A DNA stretch of 11,594 nucleotides from Nanosynbacter sp. (GTDB lineage: Bacteria > Patescibacteriota > Saccharimonadia > Saccharimonadales > Saccharimonadaceae), in the NCBI GenBank assembly GCA_015257705.1, contig JABZJR010000016.1:1-11594 (forward strand). The letters are read 5' to 3'. The notes under the pieces were generated by a model. It was not told the DNA's origin and did not search any database. It saw nothing but the letters and a program-made list of their open reading frames with translations. Both the position numbers and the translations under genes were made by a program. Each line of letters begins with the position of its first letter. Position 1 is the first letter of the stretch. Of the stretch, positions 1 through 6,478 are shown piece by piece.

Positions 1-2
1 CG

Positions 3-587
3 CAACAAGCCGAGACTTTTGTTTCGAGCGAGTTCGCACAGTTTGATTACGAAGTTGACGTAATTATCGCTACGCCTTCGTTTATGCTGCCAACTATCGC
101 CGAGGACGGAATCGCTGGCAAAACGCTTCATTCGCGCTTGATTATGATTTCTGTTGATAAAAGCCAGCACGGGGTTAGCGAGGATTTTATTTTCGAAACG
201 ATTTGCCACGAAATGTCGCATTCGCTGCGTTGGGAAAAACTGCCTGAATATGCCGAAACTATGTTTGATGGGATGATTTTGGAGGGCTTGGCGGTCGCAC
301 TAGAAGAGGAAGCGATGATTAAACTCGGACGGCGAAACCAACAATTTTTCTTGAGAGAAATGCAGAAAACTTCCCAAGCTGAAATTGATAAGATAATTGC
401 CGTACTACAAGACAATTTTGAAGACAAGGCTTACGATTATACCAAAATATTTTTCACCGGCGATGACGTTTTACCGCGCTGGGCGGGGTATAAACTTGGG
501 TATTACTTTGTGAAGCAACACCTACATCAAACTAGTCAGACTATCGCACAGGCGACTTTGGCAAGCTACAAGGATTTTATCCTATAA
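3..587 (+). CDS. DUF2268-like predicted Zn-dependent protease, 5' end missing
   Basis: The frame is open from the first bases of the window, so the gene starts upstream; the ATG at 84 is probably internal. Seen: an HExxH-type zinc motif HEMSH (bases 207-221) inside FETICHEMSHSLRW, followed about 25 residues later by LEGLA, whose Glu (282-284) fits the third zinc ligand position. Before it lies a P-x-GI-x-GKT stretch, and near the C-terminus GYKLGYYFVKQHL. Family knowledge: DUF2268 proteins share the order P...GIxG, HExxHxxR, EGLA and a late GYxxGY segment. Inference: a soluble metallopeptidase-like protein of unknown substrate. No signal peptide can be assessed because the N-terminus is missing. 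It ends 3 bases before the next possible start, suggesting co-transcription with the small ORF downstream. Confidence 0.75.
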   Translation, partial: QQAETFVSSEFAQFDYEVDVIIATPSFMLPTIAEDGIAGKTLHSRLIMISVDKSQHGVSEDFIFETICHEMSHSLRWEKLPEYAETMFDGMILEGLAVALEEEAMIKLGRRNQQFFLREMQKTSQAEIDKIIAVLQDNFEDKAYDYTKIFFTGDDVLPRWAGYKLGYYFVKQHLHQTSQTIAQATLASYKDFIL

Positions 588-590
588 AAA

Positions 591-917
591 TTGAAGAGTC
601 CCCGTCGCGATATGAAGCGGAAGGAAAATGAGAAAGGATTGTCTAATAATCGGCAAATTGACCTCCTGGGGAACAAATCTCTCCTAGAAAAGATAATTAA
701 TATTCGCGCATCCGACTATAGATTCGAAGATAAAATTAAATATTACCAGGGTTTTTACAACAGTAGAGGACAGCGCGTAGGCGGAACAGAAAATCTTGAG
801 CTCAAGAATATAAGCAATGTTTATAAAAAATTCGGAGAAAAAGAAATTGTCGATAGGACTAATTTGTTTATTGACGATTTTATGAATTTACTAGATAAAA
901 ATGGCTTGATTGCTTAA
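591..917 (+). CDS. Hypothetical small protein, up to 108 aa
   Basis: Unrecognised. The longest reading begins at a TTG 3 bases after the upstream stop; the in-frame ATG at 612 (101 aa) is an equally possible start. Neither has a clear Shine-Dalgarno sequence, so translation may depend on coupling to the upstream gene. The product is charged, soluble and Lys/Asn-rich, with no membrane segment and no cysteine. A short stretch, IRASDYRFEDKI, resembles the IRxSExRFYxK segment of RhuM-type proteins, but the rest does not follow, so no function is assigned. It could be a remnant of a longer gene. It stops just before the hairpin that serves as the minus-strand tRNA terminator. Confidence 0.5.
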   Translation: MKSPRRDMKRKENEKGLSNNRQIDLLGNKSLLEKIINIRASDYRFEDKIKYYQGFYNSRGQRVGGTENLELKNISNVYKKFGEKEIVDRTNLFIDDFMNLLDKNGLIA

Positions 918-944
918 AAACAAAAAATCGCCCAGAAGAGCGAT
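912..944 (-). terminator. Intrinsic terminator of tRNA-Gln
   Basis: Read on the minus strand: a 7-bp stem ATCGCTC/GGGCGAT (one G-U) with a TTCT loop (927-944), followed by TTTTTG and TTTTT. It sits about 20 nt beyond the tRNA 3' end. The plus-strand reading lacks a U tract, so it serves the minus strand. Confidence 0.8.
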
Positions 945-963
945 AATTTATGTCTGTCAAATT

Positions 964-1038
964 TGGCTGGGACGGCAGGATTCGAACCTGCGAATGCTGG
1001 GACCAAAACCCAGTGCCTTACCGCTTGGCGACGTCCCA
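964..1038 (-). tRNA. tRNA-Gln (anticodon UUG), CCA encoded
   Basis: Complete cloverleaf on the minus strand: acceptor TGGGACG (1032-1038) pairs with CGTCCCA (968-974); D-arm stem GCC/GGC with loop AAGCGGTAA; anticodon stem CTGGG/CCCAG with loop TTTTGGT giving anticodon TTG, which reads CAA/CAG; T-arm stem GCAGG/CCTGC with canonical loop TTCGAAT; discriminator G at 967; CCA encoded at 964-966. The body is 72 nt. The U1-A72 first pair is typical of bacterial tRNA-Gln. It has its own extended -10 promoter and terminator and is divergent from the methyltransferase gene. Confidence 0.97.
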
Positions 1039-1058
1039 CTATTGCCAGGACAATGACG

Positions 1059-1067
1059 ATTATAGCA
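1059..1067 (-). promoter_or_regulatory. Extended -10 promoter of tRNA-Gln
   Basis: The minus strand reads TGCTATAAT (TGn plus a perfect TATAAT at 1059-1064). Predicted transcription start is near 1052, leaving a leader of about 14 nt before the tRNA 5' end at 1038. No convincing -35. Confidence 0.7.
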
Positions 1068-1094
1068 CGCCAGACAGAAAAAATCCACACATCC

Positions 1095-1103
1095 TGATAT
1101 AAT
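1095..1103 (+). promoter_or_regulatory. Extended -10 promoter of the RNA methyltransferase gene; leaderless start
   Basis: TGATATAAT, with the perfect -10 at 1098-1103. The ATG at 1112 follows after 8 nt, so the predicted transcription start coincides with, or lies within 2 nt of, the start codon. No -35 is evident. It stands back to back with the tRNA promoter, the two -10 boxes being 33 nt apart. Confidence 0.65.
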
Positions 1104-1111
1104 ATAACCTA

Positions 1112-2425
1112 ATGAGAAAACAAATTTTTGAGACTTTAAGATTGGAAAAAATCGTTGGCGGCGGGCAAGCCATCGGAACACTTGACGACGGTCGCAAAGC
1201 GTTCGTCTGGGGAGGGCTGCCAAAAGAACTTGTAACGATTCGCGTGACAAAGAAAAAATCGCACTTCGTCGAAGGAATAGTGACGGAAATTATCGAGGAA
1301 AGTCCAGAGCGAATTACGCCGAAAGATGAAAATAGTTATTTAAGCACCAGTCCTTGGCAAATAATGCCGATGTCCAGCGAGCAATCACACAAAGCGTCGC
1401 TAATCGAAGAGGCTTTTTTGCTTCACAATATTACATTGCCTGAAAAAATCGAGGTATTTTCTGACGGCGTAGAATTTAATTATCGCAATAAAGTCGAGTT
1501 CAGTTGGTTCGGCGACAAAACGGACGACGACGAAAAAGAAACTTTAGACTTGGCGTTTTTCAAGCGTGGCGGCAAAGGGAAAGTCATCGTTGATGGAACC
1601 AGCTTGGCGCATCCGAGCATAGATAAATTGGCAATTGAAATCCGCGACCTCTTACGAGAAAAACCGATTGTCGCGCGCCAATTAAAAACACTCCTGATTC
1701 GCTCAGACCAACAGGGAAACGCCGTCTGGCAATTGTACATGAAAGATAAGATGAAAAATCTGATTTCCGACAATGAAGCCAAATTATTATCAGCCAAAGG
1801 TGGCGAAATAATTTACTCCGACCCCAAAAGCCCAGCCAGCAGAATCACCGAACGCTTGAACAAATTCGGCGACACGACACTGAGCGACACGATTTTAGGC
1901 GTCGCCTTCAACTACGCCTGCGAAGGATTTTTCCAAGTCAACATTCCCGTTTACGAAAAAGCCCTGAGCGACATGAAAGCGTGGATTAATTGCAATGAAA
2001 AAATGCCGACGCTCGACCTTTACTCTGGAGTTGGGACAATCGGTTTGACAATTGGAGGCGATGACGTGACGCTCGTGGAGATTAACGAACATGCCGTCGC
2101 GGAAATGCAAAGGAATATTGCCAAACTGAATCGACCGAACGCCAAGGCAATTTTGGCGCCGAGCGAAAAATCTTTGGAATATATAACGGGCGAGCAAATT
2201 GTCATCGTTGATCCGCCTCGCGCTGGACTTCACGCGGATGTTACTAATAGACTGCTGGAAACAGAGCCGCCTCGGATTATTTATCTGAGCTGTAATCCAG
2301 TCACGCAAGCGCGAGACGTCAGACTGCTCCAAGAAAAATATGAAATCGCGCATCATCAAGGCTACAATTTCTTCCCGAGGACGCCACACATTGAGCACCT
2401 TGTGGTTTTGGATAAGAAAGCGTAA
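1112..2425 (+). CDS. TrmA/RlmD-family RNA (uracil-5-)-methyltransferase
   Basis: SAM-dependent m5U methyltransferase of rRNA or tRNA, 437 aa, usual length for the family. Domains in order: TRAM RNA-binding domain (about 8-60), central insert domain, Rossmann methyltransferase domain (about 265-437). Motifs seen: FQVN (274-277), SAM motif I DLYSGVGTIG (302-311), motif IV VDPPRAGL (366-373), the catalytic SCNP (nucleophile Cys394), and HIEHL (426-430) with the catalytic Glu. The [4Fe-4S] cysteines of E. coli RlmD are absent: the matching region (about 78-100) has none, and the only cysteines are 270, 294 and 394. The target base cannot be assigned: RlmD-, RlmC-, RlmCD- or TrmA-like activity are all possible. 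The start is set by the adjacent -10. The downstream gene begins 9 nt after the stop. Confidence 0.9.
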   Translation: MRKQIFETLRLEKIVGGGQAIGTLDDGRKAFVWGGLPKELVTIRVTKKKSHFVEGIVTEIIEESPERITPKDENSYLSTSPWQIMPMSSEQSHKASLIEEAFLLHNITLPEKIEVFSDGVEFNYRNKVEFSWFGDKTDDDEKETLDLAFFKRGGKGKVIVDGTSLAHPSIDKLAIEIRDLLREKPIVARQLKTLLIRSDQQGNAVWQLYMKDKMKNLISDNEAKLLSAKGGEIIYSDPKSPASRITERLNKFGDTTLSDTILGVAFNYACEGFFQVNIPVYEKALSDMKAWINCNEKMPTLDLYSGVGTIGLTIGGDDVTLVEINEHAVAEMQRNIAKLNRPNAKAILAPSEKSLEYITGEQIVIVDPPRAGLHADVTNRLLETEPPRIIYLSCNPVTQARDVRLLQEKYEIAHHQGYNFFPRTPHIEHLVVLDKKA

Positions 2426-2434
2426 TCTATAGCC

Positions 2435-2812
2435 ATGAAGACTAGAATATTAAAGCAAGCTACGTTTAGAGGAATCATTCCTTTTGTTATAATGTCGGCA
2501 TTAGCTCTCATAATGACATATCAAAAAATTGACCCGTCACAAACTAAGGGGACATTCTTAACTGGCGTCATAATATCCATAATTGCAGCCGCATCTGTAA
2601 TATACGACATCGAAAAATGGTCACTACTTAAACAATCTGCCATACATTTTATCGTCATGATATTAACAATTTTTCCTTGTCTATTGATAAGTGGCTGGTA
2701 CGAGTTAAGCTCGTTCGCAGACTATTTGAAAGTATTCGGAATATTTTTACTATGCGGTTGCGTTTTCTGGACTATAGGATATATCGTTTTTGGCAAATTA
2801 CTGAATAGATAG
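2435..2812 (+). CDS. DUF3021-like four-helix membrane protein
   Basis: 125 aa with four predicted membrane segments at about 12-30, 41-58, 68-88 and 101-120 and a short basic C-terminus (GKLLNR). The RGIIPF start, the KGTFLTG entry to helix 2, the YDIEKWSLLKQSAIHF loop and overall size fit DUF3021. In other bacteria DUF3021 genes usually sit beside LytTR-type regulators; none is present here. It probably shares the methyltransferase transcript, starting 9 nt after that stop, and no own promoter or Shine-Dalgarno sequence was seen. It converges on the ATPase with 8 nt between stop codons and no terminator between them, so the two transcripts probably overlap. Function unknown. Confidence 0.7.
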   Translation: MKTRILKQATFRGIIPFVIMSALALIMTYQKIDPSQTKGTFLTGVIISIIAAASVIYDIEKWSLLKQSAIHFIVMILTIFPCLLISGWYELSSFADYLKVFGIFLLCGCVFWTIGYIVFGKLLNR

Positions 2813-2820
2813 ACAAGTTC

Positions 2821-5133
2821 CTACCGAACAATTCGTCGACCAGCCCAGCGAGCAATGAATAGCTGGGCCAACATTGCTACGACAATTGCGCCAGCTGCTG
2901 GCCACATTATGAACAAATTCGGCACAGTAAAGTCGAAGAAATCGCGTAGGAAACCAAAACTAAAGCTTCCAGCCGCCACAATAATCACCGACAGAAGATA
3001 AAGCAGACGAGCGCGCTTGGCAGATTTATCGATGGTTACGTCCAGCATAATTCCCACTAAGAATACCAAATATACGCCAAACAAAGTCGCGGTAAGTACG
3101 GTCATCGTTGCGACTTCTGCAGCGTGACCAGGGAACATAACAGAAGTAATCCAATAGGTGAACGCGACAGTCACGCCAGTAATTAAAGCAATCGGCGTAA
3201 CAGCCAGCAAAGTATCGTGCCAGAATCTCTTCGGATTTATTCGATGCTTCGGAACCGGCGGAAACAGCGTCCACATAAGAGTTGGCATCGTCACCAGAAA
3301 AATATTCATAAACGTAATATGGCGCGGCGAATACGGATAATTCATATTGATGAGAATCGTCGCAAGAAGAAGCGTCACGCCGTAAATAATTTTATGGAAA
3401 AACAGAACAGCGATGACTTCGATTGCTTGCATAATTTGATTGCCCAATTTCATTCCCATCGGCAGAGAAGTGAACGAATTGTTGAGCAATATAATGTCGG
3501 AAACTCGACGAGAAGCCGGCGCACCAGCGTACATTGCCACACCGAGATCAGCCTTTTTCAGCGCCAAAGCGTCATTTACGCCGTCGCCAACCATACCAGT
3601 GAATTTTCCCGATTGCTGGAATCGATTAATCAAGCGCTCTTTTTGATCCGGCAAAACTCTGGCAAAAATCGTGTAAGTATCAGCCGCCTTATTAAATTCA
3701 TCTTCGCTAAGTGCCGCCAAATCTTCGCCTAAAATCGCCTTTTCTGGATGTTTAATTCCAGCCTCCTTAGCGATGTATTGAACCGTGCGCGGATTATCAC
3801 CAGAGATTACGCGAATAGTTACACCTTGGCGCTGCAAAAAATCCACCGTTTCAACAACGCCATGACGCAGGGAATTGCGCAGAACAACCGCACCGATTGC
3901 CGTTCCAGAACCGTTTTTCAAGTCTTTCAATTTGGTTTTATCGTCCGAAAATTCAGCCAACATCAACACGCGCAAACCATTGTCAGCCCAATCATTCAAC
4001 TTCTTCTGAGTTTCCTTATCCACTGGCGCCAACTTCGACACAAACTCTGGCGCGCCCATCATTAACGTCCGAATTTCACCGTCAATATTCGCCCTCACGC
4101 CAGCCATTTTACGCGCCGACGAAAACGCCATAACTTCCAAAACTTTCGTATTTTTTGGCGACGTAGCTTCCGCCAAAATTGCACGACCAGTGATATTTCC
4201 GCCGCTGGTTTCATGAGCAATTAACGCCGCAAAACTGGCAATGTCAGTTTCCGAATAGCCAATCTTATCACTGAACGCCACTACTTTTTCAAGCGTAACT
4301 TCATCGCTAGTCAAGGTGCCTGTTTTATCTACGGCCAGCAAATTCAGAAGTGCCATGGCTTCAATTGCTGACAGTTTTTGCGGCAAGACTTTCGACTGAG
4401 CTAATCGCAGTGAGCCGAACGCCAAAAGTAGTGAACTCGCCAATAACAGACCTTCCGGCACGACCGTAACCGCCGCCGAAGTGATGGTTTTTAAGATGAC
4501 AACGACGTTATCGCCAGAGAAATAATAGACGATAGCAATAAGTAGCGACAGGACAATTGCGCCATAAGTCAAGAAGTAAATTGCGCGCCAAATCGCCAAT
4601 TGCAGAGGCGTGAGTTCTGGTTTGTAACGTTTCAAGACTTGGCTAATCGCACCAGCTTTCGTGTCGTCGCCAATCGCAATTACTCGCGCTGTACCTTCAC
4701 CAGCCAAAACCGTCGTCGCCGCCAACACGACATCGCCGTCCTTTTTCTCAATCGACGCAGACTCGCCGGTCAACATACTTTCATTCAGCTCCAAACCTTT
4801 CGACTCGATAACTTTCGCATCCGCCGGCAATTCATCGCCAGCCTGAATAAGAATTTCATCGCCAATTTTAAGCTCATCATAACCGACCTCGACAATATTT
4901 CCGTCTTTTAACAATCGAGCTTTCGGCGCGCTCATCAGCTCCAATTGACGCAAAACTCGCTTGGCCCTTAGCTCCTGAATAATGCCAATTGTCGAATTCA
5001 CGATAATCACCACCGAAATAAACCACGCATCACGATATTCTCGAACATAAACCAGCGCGCCAGCCAACAGAAAAATCACCACGACAATAGGTGAAAGCAG
5101 ATTCCGCTTGATAATGTCCAAGTAGTCGCGCAT
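2821..5133 (-). CDS. CtpE-like P-type cation-transporting ATPase
   Basis: ATP-driven cation pump of the inner membrane, 770 aa. Seen in order: TM1-2 (about 13-55), actuator domain with TGES (122-125), TM3-4 (about 183-240) containing PEGL (226-229), phosphorylation motif DKTGTLT with Asp269, MGAPE (359-363) at the KGAPE position, SGDNP (444-448), ARVLPDQK (491-498), hinge GDGVND (516-521), then about six helices to the C-terminus. No CPC metal motif, so not a heavy-metal pump. The IGIIQELRAKR stretch and the PEGL helix are most like mycobacterial CtpE-type pumps, for which calcium uptake has been reported; the ion here is an inference. The cytosolic segment before TM1 is very short (about 12 residues). 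An in-frame TAG eight codons upstream, with no start codon between, fixes the ATG. It overlaps the preceding gene as TAATG. Confidence 0.9.
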   Translation of the reverse strand: MRDYLDIIKRNLLSPIVVVIFLLAGALVYVREYRDAWFISVVIIVNSTIGIIQELRAKRVLRQLELMSAPKARLLKDGNIVEVGYDELKIGDEILIQAGDELPADAKVIESKGLELNESMLTGESASIEKKDGDVVLAATTVLAGEGTARVIAIGDDTKAGAISQVLKRYKPELTPLQLAIWRAIYFLTYGAIVLSLLIAIVYYFSGDNVVVILKTITSAAVTVVPEGLLLASSLLLAFGSLRLAQSKVLPQKLSAIEAMALLNLLAVDKTGTLTSDEVTLEKVVAFSDKIGYSETDIASFAALIAHETSGGNITGRAILAEATSPKNTKVLEVMAFSSARKMAGVRANIDGEIRTLMMGAPEFVSKLAPVDKETQKKLNDWADNGLRVLMLAEFSDDKTKLKDLKNGSGTAIGAVVLRNSLRHGVVETVDFLQRQGVTIRVISGDNPRTVQYIAKEAGIKHPEKAILGEDLAALSEDEFNKAADTYTIFARVLPDQKERLINRFQQSGKFTGMVGDGVNDALALKKADLGVAMYAGAPASRRVSDIILLNNSFTSLPMGMKLGNQIMQAIEVIAVLFFHKIIYGVTLLLATILINMNYPYSPRHITFMNIFLVTMPTLMWTLFPPVPKHRINPKRFWHDTLLAVTPIALITGVTVAFTYWITSVMFPGHAAEVATMTVLTATLFGVYLVFLVGIMLDVTIDKSAKRARLLYLLSVIIVAAGSFSFGFLRDFFDFTVPNLFIMWPAAGAIVVAMLAQLFIARWAGRRIVR

Positions 5134-5621
5134 TAGCTTGTCCGAATCCTTCTGTAGCTAAACCTCGCACCGACTCGCCAATTTCCGTACGCGTCAGAAT
5201 CGAATTGATATATCTCGCCATTTTTCACTTCAGAAATCAAAACCAAGGCAGGATTATACGGCGCCAAAGTTTTATAAAAATGCAAATCTTCATCAGTAAC
5301 GTGCTTTCTTCCAGGGAAAACTTCGCGGAATTTACGTTTGCCGATATCTTCAAAATATCGCGGCTGACCTTTTGGCGGAAGAAATAATTCCGCACGCATA
5401 CCCATTCGCGAAATTATCTTTTTAACGTCAGATAAAATCAACGGCGAAGTCGCCTCCAAATACATCATCAGCTGCTTTTTATTCGTCAAAAACACCGACG
5501 CCTTAGCAGTGCGACTAACATCGGCGTGCCACAAAATTATTGATTGAACATCAATTGGAAAACCAAATTTTTCCTTAGCAATTCGCTCCAGCGCCAGCTC
5601 GTCGTACGTCGCCTTATTCAT
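5133..5621 (-). CDS. Conserved-looking hypothetical protein, 162 aa, operon partner of the ATPase
   Basis: Unrecognised soluble protein: no membrane segment, no signal peptide and no cysteine. The N-terminal half has alternating strand-like stretches (SIILWHA, ASVFLTNKKQLMMYLEA); the middle is basic (about 65-105), and the C-terminus ends in YRRIRTS. Codon use matches the neighbours, so it is likely a real gene. Its TAA shares one base with the ATPase ATG (TAATG), the classic arrangement for termination-reinitiation, so the two should be made together. Its ATG lies 7 nt after an extended -10, predicting a leaderless message for the operon. A link to pump function is an inference from coupling only. 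Confidence 0.75.
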   Translation of the reverse strand: MNKATYDELALERIAKEKFGFPIDVQSIILWHADVSRTAKASVFLTNKKQLMMYLEATSPLILSDVKKIISRMGMRAELFLPPKGQPRYFEDIGKRKFREVFPGRKHVTDEDLHFYKTLAPYNPALVLISEVKNGEIYQFDSDAYGNWRVGARFSYRRIRTS

Positions 5622-5628
5622 AGATAAT

Positions 5629-5637
5629 ATTTTACCA
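5629..5637 (-). promoter_or_regulatory. Extended -10 promoter of the ATPase operon; leaderless start
   Basis: The minus strand reads TGGTAAAAT, 7 nt before the ATG at 5621. Its position leaves no room for a Shine-Dalgarno sequence. No clear -35. Confidence 0.6.
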
Positions 5638-5676
5638 TTTTTTTATGAGGTGCGCGAGATGGCAAAGATGTGAAAT

Positions 5677-5799
5677 CTAATAGCCAACCTGTCTGACCGA
5701 TTCGACTGATTGACGGGAAATATCCAAGTGGCTTTTACCCTTAAACGCGTCTTCTGGATGTTTTTCATTCACCCTCTTAATACTGAATCTATAACCTTA
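5677..5799 (-). other. Short open frame without ATG in the 5622-5866 intergenic gap, possible gene remnant
   Basis: The 245-nt gap holds a minus-strand frame open from a stop near 5797 to TAG at 5677. The only good start is GTG at 5772, preceded by AAGAG, giving 31 codons (NEKHPEDAFKGKSHLD and onwards). Composition and codon use look coding-like, but no promoter is visible. It may be a decayed gene end, a very small gene or chance. The rest of the gap holds the promoters of the flanking genes and nothing else I recognise. Confidence 0.25.
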
Positions 5800-5851
5800 G
5801 ACGAATTCTGTAAATAGCAATTTTGATATCGCGTTCTGAAGGCTGCCAACA

Positions 5852-5860
5852 TGGTAGAAT
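5852..5860 (+). promoter_or_regulatory. Extended -10 promoter of the helicase gene; leaderless start
   Basis: TGGTAGAAT ends 6 nt before the ATG at 5867, so the predicted transcription start falls on or next to the start codon. No convincing -35 at the normal distance. Confidence 0.6.
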
Positions 5861-5866
5861 AAAACT

Positions 5867-6478
5867 ATGGATTTCAATACTCGTTACGCTAAATTAAACG
5901 ATAATCAACGACAAGCAGTCGACTACATTCACGGATCGCTTTTAGTAATTGCTGGGCCGGGAACGGGGAAAACCGAGCTTCTAAGTATGCGCACTGCCCA
6001 AATCCTGAAACAGACCGACACTTTACCGAACAGTATTTTATGCTTGACGTTTACTGAAAGTGGTGCCACAAATATGCGCCAACGACTCCGCCAGATTATC
6101 GGTGAGGACGCGTATAAAATTGCGATTCACACGTTCCACAGCTTCGGCACAGAAATCATCAATCAACATCGCGAGTATTTTTTCCGTGGCGCCGACGCTC
6201 AGCCGGTTGACGAATTGACGCAATATCAAATTATCTCTGGAATACTCGAAGGACTTGATTGGCGAAATCCATTAAGCGCAAAAAACAACGGGGAATTTGT
6301 CTACATCAAGGAACTCATTCGCATTATTTCAGAGTTCAAGCAAAGTGGTCTAACGCCGTCAGAATTGCGGGCAATTATTGAGGACAATCAAGTACAATCG
6401 CCGAAATTGCGCCAGACATTCAGCAAGTATTTTCCGCCAAAATATCGAAAAAGACGATTGAAATGTTTGCGCCGATAG
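5867..6478 (+). CDS. UvrD/AddA-like helicase, N-terminal part (frameshifted)
   Basis: Superfamily 1A helicase N-terminus. Seen: Q-motif region LNDNQRQAV (10-18), Walker A GPGTGKT (30-36), motif Ia LCLTFTESGATNMRQRL (about 58-74), motif Ib IHTFHSFGTEII. After about residue 174 the frame gives an unlikely basic tail (SPKLRQTF to LKCLRR) while the -1 frame over the same bases encodes helicase-like sequence (IAEIAPDIQQVFSAKISKK) that runs directly into the next ORF. This entry is therefore the 5' third of one gene spanning 5867-9162, about 1098 aa if one base is restored. It alone lacks motifs II-VI and could bind but not productively use ATP. Confidence 0.85.
   Translation: MDFNTRYAKLNDNQRQAVDYIHGSLLVIAGPGTGKTELLSMRTAQILKQTDTLPNSILCLTFTESGATNMRQRLRQIIGEDAYKIAIHTFHSFGTEIINQHREYFFRGADAQPVDELTQYQIISGILEGLDWRNPLSAKNNGEFVYIKELIRIISEFKQSGLTPSELRAIIEDNQVQSPKLRQTFSKYFPPKYRKRRLKCLRR

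Noticed and set aside
3158..4911. Plus-strand ORFs opposite the ATPase gene
   Set aside because: They are low-complexity, basic shadows of a clearly conserved minus-strand gene with all P-type motifs.
5030..5221. Missing N-terminus of the ATPase in another frame (RGLATEGFGQAN)
   Set aside because: It is only loosely like the P-type pre-TM1 consensus, the spacing to TM1 is too short, and the region is already coding for the upstream protein; the TAATG coupling makes sense as it stands.
6430..6465. Programmed -1 slippage at the A-rich stretch near 6447-6452
   Set aside because: There are only five A residues in a row and the A-site codon would not re-pair; helicase-like sequence in the -1 frame already begins upstream of this point.
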